DNA of 12,548 bases from Ochromonadaceae sp. CCMP2298. Lineage: Eukaryota > Sar > Synurophyceae > Ochromonadales > Ochromonadaceae. Positions 7,301 to 12,548 of this stretch are shown one piece after another (position 1 is the stretch's first letter; each line of letters starts with the position of its first letter). Under the pieces are notes generated by a model, which was given only the letters and a program-made list of their open reading frames with translations, did not search any database and was not told the origin of the DNA. The DNA lies in the NCBI GenBank assembly GCA_026770595.1, contig MU634403.1:1-12548 (forward strand), written 5' to 3'. The position numbers and the translations under genes were made by a program.

Positions 7301-10300
7301 AGCGGATAGACGAGCAGTATCAGGACCGTATGGTGGAGCTCACCACGCTGCAGATGCGGGTCAACTCGATCCAGGGGATGCTGGGCGAGGCACAGGAGAA
7401 CGAGATGCTCTCGAGGCAGCGCGAGGACGCCTCCAAGGGGGTGGCCTCTCGCGCCAGCTCGCACCAGGCGGCGCTCAAGGTGGAGCTGGAACAGCTCAGA
7501 GAGCAGGTGCGCGTGATGCGCGAGGAGCGGGAGCACGACCTGCTGAAGGAGACGGGCAAGCAGAGCCAGGAGAGCGTCATCCGCCGCCTAGATAACGAGC
7601 GCCAGTACCTGAAGAGCCAGCTGGGCAGCGAGATCACGCACAAGAACGAGCTGCAGACGGCGCTCACGCAGTGCCAGCAGCAGCTGAGCGAGGTGCAGAA
7701 GCAGTGGGGCGCGGACGTGGACAGCCTAAAGGACTCCTCCTCCTCCGCGCAGCAGAGCAGCGCAGACAGGGAGCAGCAGCTGAAGGCCACGCAGACGCAG
7801 CTGGACAGCGAGCTGTACCGCACGCAGCAGCAGAACAAGGACCTGAAGGAGGGCTTTGTGAAGATACGCGACCAGGTGCGTATGGAGCAGCTGGCGCTGG
7901 AAAATGCCCACACTGCGCACCGCCGCCTGCAGGAAGCCTACGAGGAGGCGGAGGAGACAGTGGTGCGCCTGAGGCAGCAGGAGGAGCAGACTGCGGAGAT
8001 GCACAAGATGCAGATGGACGCGATCAACGAGACGGTGGCGCAGCAGGAGGCCCGCAATGCCGCCGTGACCTCTCAGTTGCGCGAGGAGCTGTCCAACCAG
8101 TTCATGACGAACTCTCGCACGCAGTCGCAGATGATCCAGTTAAAAGACACTTACGCAGAGGAGAAGAGCTTCCTAGGGCGCGTGGCAGGCATGGTTCGCA
8201 TTGTGACAGTGCTGCAGCGGTGGAGGTCCAACCGCACAGCGAATGGGTTCCGCCAGTGGCATACCAATTCCAGCCTAGTGGGGGCGGCCAGACAGTTCCG
8301 CGAGCAGGTGGATGGCATTTTGAAGAAGACGGCCAAGGAGCTGCACAGGGACAAGGTGCAGGCGCTGGACAAGCTGCGCACAGACCTCAACGCCAAGCAC
8401 GCCGATCTGATGGCCAGCAAGGAGGGCGACTGGGAGCAAGCCCTAGGCAGAGCCCTGGACGAGGCAGAGGCGGACAAAGCACTGGCCCTGGAACACGCAA
8501 GTGCCGAGCACGCCTCTGTCCTCGCTCAGGCCGAGGCTGACTTCGCGTTCGATTTGGAGACTGCTAGGAACGAGGGGGAGGAGGCGGAGTCCAAGGCTAT
8601 CGCCCGCAAGGACGCGCAGATCCAGAAGCTGAATGAGTTCTTCAGCGAGCAGACGCAGCTTGCAGAGAAGGAGGCGCAGGAGCGGCTGGAGGACGCGCTG
8701 GTGGTGAAGGAGCAGGAGATGGATGAGGTGAGAGTGCAGGAGCTAGGCAGGCAGAGAGATGACATGTTCGCCAAGCAGCGCGCCCTGCTGCTCGAGGCAG
8801 CCAACGACCGCGATGTGAAGCTGACACAGGCCGCAGCCGACGCTGCACAGAAACTGCGTAACACTGTGGAGGCGCTTGAGGCGCAGCACGCCGCTGCCGA
8901 TGAGGCTGCCGAGGCCGCGCACCAGCAGAAATGCGAGGACCTGCGCCTGCAGAGGGAGAGGGAGCTTGCAGACCTGAGAAGGGCGCTGCTGGCCCAGAGT
9001 GAGGGGGAGAAGAGTGAGCTAAAGGCGGACATGATGGAGGCGGAGGAGACACGACTGCGGGAATTGCGGGAGGCTTGGCAGACCGAGTTTGACAACAGGG
9101 CGGCCTCGCTGCAGGGTGAGTACGAAGTCCAGTTGGGGGAGAAGATGGAGCAGTATGCGAAGGCAGTGGAGGCGGAGAAGATGCGCAGTGTGAAGATAGA
9201 GGCGTCCAAGTGGAAGCAGGCGCTGAAGGACTCGGCCCAGAACCACGTGCTGGAGAGTGTGAAGACCAAGGCAGAGGTGGCTAACGAGAAGGACCAGGAG
9301 ATGCAGATGGAACTGGACAAGCTCGCTAAGAGGTACGAGTCCCAGAGGCAGGAGGAGCAGGGCGTGCATCGCAACGAGGTACTGGAGATGCACAAGGACC
9401 GTGCGGTGGCTCTGGAGCGCGCAGCCAACCAGCACGCCACTGCGATGAAGAAGCAGAAGGCCCAGTTGGAGGATGACCTGAAGGCCCTGCACGATCAGCA
9501 GTGGGGCGAGCGTATGAAGGCAGAATTGGGTGAGTGCGAGGTCAAGTGGCGTGCGAGGCTGCGGAAGGAGCAGGACCGGGTGGACTCGCTGAAGGAGGAC
9601 TTCGCCATACAGGCTGAGAACTTCGCTGACGAGCGGGCCAACCTTGTAAAGCAGGTGAACGTCGCAGATGAGCGCATCGAGCAGATCGAGGCCATGAGCA
9701 AGGCGGAGGTGCAGGAGATCCGCCGCAAGCACTACGAGGATCAGCTGGAGTGGGAGGCAAATCAGGCAGAGGCGCTGGTGCAGGCTGGTGCGAGTGGGGA
9801 CAAGAGGCTGGCGAAGGCGGTCGATGAGATGAAACGACAGTGCAGGGCTGACTACGACAAGCTGCTGGCTGGCGAGGCCGGTCGCATGCATGGGGAGCTG
9901 GACGCGCAGGTGGGGGCGATGCAGGAGGAGTCAGAGAAGTTGATATCGGGACTTGAGCAGGCCATGGGCAACCTCAAGAACGAGAAGATCAGGCTCTCTC
10001 AGGAGCTGGAGGGGCTCGCGAACCGCCTGGAGGAGACGGAGGACTCGCTGTACGACACACAGCAGGAGTTGAAGAAGACCAAGCTGGAGGGGTCCATGGG
10101 CACCTGGCGCAGCGTAGCGAAGATCTTCAGCATACGCCAGCGCTTCCAGGAGGGGATGGAGGCCTTCGATAAGGAGGCCTCTGCCAGGTACGCGCAGATC
10201 AAGCAGGACATGCAGGCGCAGCTGGACAGCGCAGTGCTAGTCTCGCTCAAGCTATGCGCGCTGCTGCAGCGCACCGACGCGGCCCGCCTGGATACACACA

Positions 10301-10962
10301 CAGTGCTGACCTCTCACCGCACAGGCGAGCTGGTGCAGAACCGCAACAAGATCCAGGTGATGGAGCAGTCTCTGGAGCGACTGACGATGGAAAAGGACTC
10401 GTTGGAGGAGCAGAAGGAGCTACTGGAGGGTGACGTGTCGCAGATGGAGTCGCAGGTGCGCCAGCTGGAAGACCAGATCCGCGTGCACAACCAGGAGTCC
10501 TCCATGAGCAACGGGCGCATCAACGTCGCACACGCGCGCAAGAAGAGGCGCCTGGACACAGAGTTGGAGCACCAGCTGGAGAGTATCGAGCAGAAGAGGC
10601 ACGACATGACGCAGATGGACCGCAGGGTGACGGAGAAGGGGCACGAGCGAGACGACCTGGAGATGGAGATGATCGACATCGAGCGAAAGCTGGTGGAGAT
10701 ATTGCTCGAGCAGCAGAAGATGGTGCTGGCGCGCGTGGACGAGGGCAAGATGGTGATCGACCAGACAAAAGTGGTGATGGGCGTTGCCAAGATGTCCTTC
10801 CCGGTGCCCGCGGAGCCCAGTCTGAAGCATGTGGAGGACCAAAAGGCGCATCGCAAGATGCTGGACAACAAGGGCAAGATTCCCAAAGACAGCGATCAGC
10901 ACCCGGAGTATGCGCAGGAAGACGGGGAGCGTGCGTCCGGACTGTATATGAAGAAGTTCTAG
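4357..10962 (+). CDS. Giant coiled-coil protein, 2201 residues, single exon
   Basis: Probable cytoskeletal scaffold; no named family is recognised. The start ATG sits in CACCATGG, a strong Kozak context, and the stop is TAG. Layout: residues 1 to about 215 form a globular head (Trp and hydrophobic strands, including VECVVDDNEHVWLSRVPLC). From about 216 to 650 there is a low-complexity Ser/Pro/Gly linker with SQ-rich repeats (about 216-231), two Gly-Met repeats (about 322 and 596) and a strongly basic stretch (about 385-470). From about 651 to 2138 there is nearly continuous Glu/Lys/Gln/Leu/Ala heptad sequence typical of coiled coil, then a basic tail ending KKF. The coil is interrupted at about 1272-1315 (VLQRWRSNRTANGFRQWH, W1289 and W1301) and about 1912-1935 (GTWRSVAKIFSIRQRF). 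These breaks resemble the Trp-containing repeats of centrin-binding coiled-coil proteins, but that is only a likeness. A basal-body, centrosome or flagellar role is inferred from architecture. Motor and kinase motifs are absent. Confidence 0.9.
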   Translation: MDVPAQIPWSSLVHLLSNDKKWAIKTLDTVFANPASNDLQWYFTNKTGSISKKKRDGASNDNIIDRFSRFALSNPFNAEEFVCSKIDSSGRRENLKREQLVEYLGSNREDLKQNGNFLQVYLRPLQGEPIVLLCESTVGEGDQYAHTIAPNSLGLEGNADIQAQVDAINSAIIDCLRVKHGQRVQRMAVECVVDDNEHVWLSRVPLCVATIDSALSQSQLQSQSQSLSPIPSPAKQPAALAGASEESKGGVDAREDGEPAGTKGNARSPAKATSKSTSKSRTQAPQSSPQVEQLLHSEMGAGLPADSPSSSSPAAPSDTAGGMGMGGMGGVGPGGDSGDSSVPDRFQYRTSQALAPDADPQPAYAMQMGGEHADGDSGDKAVSKRDLIEKSRKKKGTGKPVKAPAQSSGFRRSKMDEPPSIELMAKFAAEKERAMAAAPDVVKEHKEGRKGKKEGAKAIRRSHSSGAQQLSPLAKRQQMQGDAYGYEENPPFRQVNALDMAERRLEELNKLAATTAQMKSLSQQQMGGIGGLGLANARQPLGSGGSARDNGGASAQGQTQGYRPSMSGSEAEFLSRQISSADVHQLSLFNSMEDAGGMGMGMGGMDGGSLMLGGDSVWSAEGLPLGMGGSMASAGAPLAGGVGVGPMASVMNEAMHERIMGLERQISTLQGSLDRKESELGSKDIKIRRLQGEVDNAKKAGQVALAQLTADYDLRVLRLSEHHDKEKSALVMGNPAAMAAAAEQVDRERSKGRVQFSGQEASEASAPASSHEANSKLIEQVEGLRAEQRRLHDAFAQDRKSLLAEANNKLTSQERSLRAEIMELRSTQAGLEDGLTNAAEELTHARSRIGALQAVGQQQEAAKVAALDMQNRLRADLKNMQQSVQASYRLEASQGIGAGGTSVDPETAIRLSEAKNEAKTRQLMNKLEFLKAQLDTEKKSADDARQTSQTMQHKLDETREDHRMRMLQGEDDLKHAVELAEQRIDEQYQDRMVELTTLQMRVNSIQGMLGEAQENEMLSRQREDASKGVASRASSHQAALKVELEQLREQVRVMREEREHDLLKETGKQSQESVIRRLDNERQYLKSQLGSEITHKNELQTALTQCQQQLSEVQKQWGADVDSLKDSSSSAQQSSADREQQLKATQTQLDSELYRTQQQNKDLKEGFVKIRDQVRMEQLALENAHTAHRRLQEAYEEAEETVVRLRQQEEQTAEMHKMQMDAINETVAQQEARNAAVTSQLREELSNQFMTNSRTQSQMIQLKDTYAEEKSFLGRVAGMVRIVTVLQRWRSNRTANGFRQWHTNSSLVGAARQFREQVDGILKKTAKELHRDKVQALDKLRTDLNAKHADLMASKEGDWEQALGRALDEAEADKALALEHASAEHASVLAQAEADFAFDLETARNEGEEAESKAIARKDAQIQKLNEFFSEQTQLAEKEAQERLEDALVVKEQEMDEVRVQELGRQRDDMFAKQRALLLEAANDRDVKLTQAAADAAQKLRNTVEALEAQHAAADEAAEAAHQQKCEDLRLQRERELADLRRALLAQSEGEKSELKADMMEAEETRLRELREAWQTEFDNRAASLQGEYEVQLGEKMEQYAKAVEAEKMRSVKIEASKWKQALKDSAQNHVLESVKTKAEVANEKDQEMQMELDKLAKRYESQRQEEQGVHRNEVLEMHKDRAVALERAANQHATAMKKQKAQLEDDLKALHDQQWGERMKAELGECEVKWRARLRKEQDRVDSLKEDFAIQAENFADERANLVKQVNVADERIEQIEAMSKAEVQEIRRKHYEDQLEWEANQAEALVQAGASGDKRLAKAVDEMKRQCRADYDKLLAGEAGRMHGELDAQVGAMQEESEKLISGLEQAMGNLKNEKIRLSQELEGLANRLEETEDSLYDTQQELKKTKLEGSMGTWRSVAKIFSIRQRFQEGMEAFDKEASARYAQIKQDMQAQLDSAVLVSLKLCALLQRTDAARLDTHTVLTSHRTGELVQNRNKIQVMEQSLERLTMEKDSLEEQKELLEGDVSQMESQVRQLEDQIRVHNQESSMSNGRINVAHARKKRRLDTELEHQLESIEQKRHDMTQMDRRVTEKGHERDDLEMEMIDIERKLVEILLEQQKMVLARVDEGKMVIDQTKVVMGVAKMSFPVPAEPSLKHVEDQKAHRKMLDNKGKIPKDSDQHPEYAQEDGERASGLYMKKF
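5318..5352 (+). repeat. Gly-Met hexanucleotide repeat, copy 1
   Basis: Imperfect GGTATG/GGTGGT units encode GGMGMGGMGGVG in the linker of the giant protein. A second copy occurs at 6139-6178. Confidence 0.7.
6139..6178 (+). repeat. Gly-Met hexanucleotide repeat, copy 2
   Basis: Repeated GGCATG and GGTATG units encode GGMGMGMGGMDGG. The protein matches copy 1 closely but the codons differ (GGC against GGT), so the two copies have diverged. Confidence 0.7.
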
Positions 10963-11147
10963 CACTGGACCGCTTAGGCTCTCAAGATATGTTTGATTAT
11001 AAATACTGTATCTAAGAAAAACCCGGTATGAGGTTTCCAATTAGAATAACTACTGTATTTTCACCGACAGCTTGTCTGAGGATAAATTTACAATTTGTTA
11101 AACTTTACTGATTGTACAATTGCACATAGGCGCAGGCACACACGCGC
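10963..11147. other. Convergent 3' intergenic region
   Basis: This AT-rich gap of 185 bases lies between the stops of the giant coiled-coil gene and the minus-strand small gene. It contains ATAAAT- and TAAAT-type variants but no exact AATAAA on the plus strand. No gene is seen. Confidence 0.6.
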
Positions 11148-11834
11148 CTACATCTTTCCGTAGTCGCCCGAGCCCTGGCTGAGGTAGGACACGTCTCCAT
11201 CGTCGGGCTCCATCGCCTTCTTGTGGCGCGCCTCATGGTAGCCTGTGCTCTCCCAGTCCGCAGAGAGCAGTCGGAGGTCCTGAAAGCGCGCCCGCACTGC
11301 GATCTCCTTCACGCGGATCAAGTTGTAGCCCTTAAAGCTGTCTGACTTGATGGGCAGTCCGGCGTCGTCTTGGATGGCGAACATCTGGCGAGACTTCTTG
11401 GTCAGCTTGGCGATCTCCCTCTGCAGCTCCGTGTAGCTGTCCAGCCGCTTGTCCAGGTGAAAGTCGGTCAGCACGCCGTCCAGAGATATGAATACCAGCG
11501 TCGTGGGAATGGCCATTTTGTGTGTGTAGAGGGCAACCGCCTCCTTGGCGGGCTGTGAGCCGGGCGGCTTGTGGAGGACGCTGATATCTGAGTCGGAGTC
11601 CTTTGCTACGCTGCCGGTAACCTGGCTACCCACCAGACTGCCGCTCAGCACCGACAGCTGCAACTGCGAGCCTGCATCCGACAGGCCAAAGGAGTCGACG
11701 CTCGCCACACTCGCATCATCCGGCACTGTTAACTTTACTACCAGCTCGAAAGAGGTCGCTTCTTTCGAGCTGGTCGCTGGTACGTCCTCTTTGTCTTTCT
11801 TCTTGTTTTTCGGCCTCTGCACGGACTGCCTCAT
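11148..11834 (-). CDS. Uncharacterised 228-residue protein with possible ubiquitin/doublecortin-like fold
   Basis: One uninterrupted frame from ATG (11834) to TAG. The N-terminus is very basic (RPKNKKKDKED at residues 7-17) and would suit nucleic-acid, membrane or tubulin contact. Residues 40-95 are Ser/Asp-rich and low in complexity. Residues 109-178 look folded: IPTTLVFISLDG, then a helix-like SYTELQREIAKL, then QMFAIQDDAGLPIKS and FKGYNLIRV. The order strand, helix, 'xDxxGxPI', 'GYxxIRV' resembles ubiquitin-like and doublecortin domains, but this is a visual judgement. The first part of this segment matches the C-terminal half of the 2OG oxygenase gene at 1070-3987. The C-terminus is Asp/Gly/Ser-rich. 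The start is the first ATG of the frame; its TGC-AATG-AGG context is unremarkable and an upstream ORF overlaps it. No signal peptide or membrane segment is visible. Confidence 0.78.
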   Translation of the reverse strand: MRQSVQRPKNKKKDKEDVPATSSKEATSFELVVKLTVPDDASVASVDSFGLSDAGSQLQLSVLSGSLVGSQVTGSVAKDSDSDISVLHKPPGSQPAKEAVALYTHKMAIPTTLVFISLDGVLTDFHLDKRLDSYTELQREIAKLTKKSRQMFAIQDDAGLPIKSDSFKGYNLIRVKEIAVRARFQDLRLLSADWESTGYHEARHKKAMEPDDGDVSYLSQGSGDYGKM

Positions 11835-12049
11835 TGCACCTCAGTGGAAGAGGACAAGCGTTGACGAGATGGGCGGCCGATTTCAATGCCAGCCTCACTG
11901 TGATGAACAGTTGAATGTGGGTGGAAGATCTCCACGCGGACAATATCCCAGGTATCGGCAGAACCTGGCAACCTGCCAGTTTCAGTTTCACTCATATAGG
12001 CGCTTTTGGCGTCCCAATTTTCTCCTAAAGAAAAAAGAGAAGACGCCAT
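11831..12049 (-). other. Upstream ORF overlapping the small gene's start (ATGA)
   Basis: A 72-codon frame begins at an ATG in good context (AAAAAATGG, 12049-12047). It ends at TGA (11833-11831), overlapping the ATG of the 228-residue frame as ATGA. It could be a regulatory upstream ORF. However, CTTTTTTCTTTAG at about 12029-12017 also looks like a splice acceptor, in which case the first residues would be intron. The predicted peptide has no recognised domain. Confidence 0.3.
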
Positions 12050-12304
12050 TTTTTCTTGTCTAATACAGTAATTGCCGTCAATAGTGTATAAATCTGATGA
12101 AAATGACGCATATTCAAATGCAAATATTTTCTCAACTAAAGAGGGAGGGCTGAGAGATGGAGGAGAAGAAGGGGGAAGCGTGGCCTTCTGGGCTCTGGCT
12201 GTGAGAGAGTGGTACAATCATCGGGATTGAATACCCACGCCAGGCTAGGGCTCTATCTCTCTGCAGAGTTCCCGCTATTTCAGTTCCAAACCAGAGAAGA
12301 GAAC
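11835..12304. promoter_or_regulatory. Divergent 5' region of the small gene and the secreted-protein gene
   Basis: These 470 bases lie between two divergent start codons. The central part (about 12000-12130) is AT-rich and is the likeliest promoter. On the plus strand CTCTATCTCTCTGCAG (ending 12265) looks like a 3' splice site, so the secreted-protein gene may have a leader intron. Apart from the minus-strand upstream ORF I see no gene. Confidence 0.45.
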
Positions 12305-12465
12305 ATGTTGTCGACACTCGCGCTTGCTCTGATTGCTGTGCTGGCCTGCATGCAGTGCCATGCGACCAGTTACCAAGGTTACAACTGGTTTTATGCCGAA
12401 TACGACCAAACTTGCACAGATGCTTGCATCGCTGAAGGGTTGCAGTGTGTCGTTCCCACGCAGAG
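12305..12465 (+). CDS. First exon of a secreted or endomembrane Cys-containing protein (partial)
   Basis: The ATG at 12305 opens a 53-codon exon plus two bases. Residues 1-20 form a classic signal peptide: hydrophobic core LSTLALALIAVLA, then a small-residue end CHA, with probable cleavage before TSYQ. The mature part is aromatic (YQGYNWFYAEY) and then shows C37-x3-C41-x6-C48 (TCTDACIAEGLQC). Such a short Cys motif right after the signal peptide is reminiscent of secreted or surface proteins of algae and other protists, but I cannot assign a family. The exon ends at CAGAG|GTAAGC in phase 2; reading on gives an immediate TAA. The rest of the gene lies outside the window, so its function is unknown. 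Confidence 0.75.
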
Positions 12466-12548
12466 GTAAGCCGCCCTCCTCTCCTTCTCATTTTTTGCGC
12501 CCCATCTAATACCCTCTCCCTCTCCCTCTCCCTCTCCCTCTCCCTCTC
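12466..12548 (+). other. Intron 1 of the secreted-protein gene (runs off window)
   Basis: Starts with the strong donor AG|GTAAGC. No acceptor appears before the window ends inside a CT-rich microsatellite. Confidence 0.7.
12512..12548. repeat. CCCTCT microsatellite
   Basis: A perfect six-base repeat (CCCTCT) runs for at least six units to the end of the window and probably continues beyond it. It lies inside the intron of the secreted-protein gene. Confidence 0.9.

Noticed and set aside
4371-10886. Many long minus-strand open frames opposite the giant coiled-coil gene, some of 250-340 codons
   Set aside because: They mirror the GC-rich, codon-biased coding frame (Ser/Leu/Ala/Arg-rich translations) and show no domain; the plus strand explains the region in one frame.
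1-12548. CRISPR arrays, insertion sequences, tRNA or rRNA genes, bacterial operon signals
   Set aside because: None were seen, and the splice structure shows eukaryotic nuclear DNA.

Overview
The window is nuclear DNA from a eukaryote, probably a free-living protist or alga. Evidence: GT-AG introns of about 70-140 bases with CTAAC/CTGAY-like branch points, a Kozak-type start (CACCATGG), an AATAAA poly(A) signal, a mitochondrial small-TIM gene, and a secreted protein with a eukaryotic-style signal peptide. Coding DNA is GC-rich and intergenic DNA is more AT-rich. I cannot name the lineage from sequence alone.

Layout. (1) 192-579, + strand: a two-exon TIM10 gene encoding a mitochondrial intermembrane-space chaperone. 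(2) 580-1069: convergent 3' regions. (3) 1070-3987, - strand: an intron-rich gene for a 2-oxoglutarate/Fe(II) oxygenase related to prolyl 4-hydroxylases. It has HxD, a distal His and a 2OG-binding Lys, followed by a long uncharacterised C-terminal half. (4) 3988-4356: a compact divergent promoter region, with a probable 5'UTR intron for the next gene. (5) 4357-10962, + strand: one uninterrupted 2201-residue reading frame with a globular head, a low-complexity linker and about 1490 residues of coiled coil. It is probably cytoskeletal or basal-body/centrosome-like. (6) 11148-11834, - strand: a 228-residue protein of unknown function. (7) 11835-12304: divergent 5' region with an upstream ORF. (8) 12305 to the window end, + strand: first exon of a secreted Cys-containing protein, then intron sequence that enters a CCCTCT microsatellite.

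The genes do not form an operon-like unit. The most interesting signals are: a short domain shared by the two minus-strand genes that flank the giant coiled-coil gene (an IPxTxVFISL core followed by a similar helix); an in-frame TGA inside the oxygenase gene that must be spliced out, read through or be a mutation; and W-containing interruptions in the giant coiled coil.
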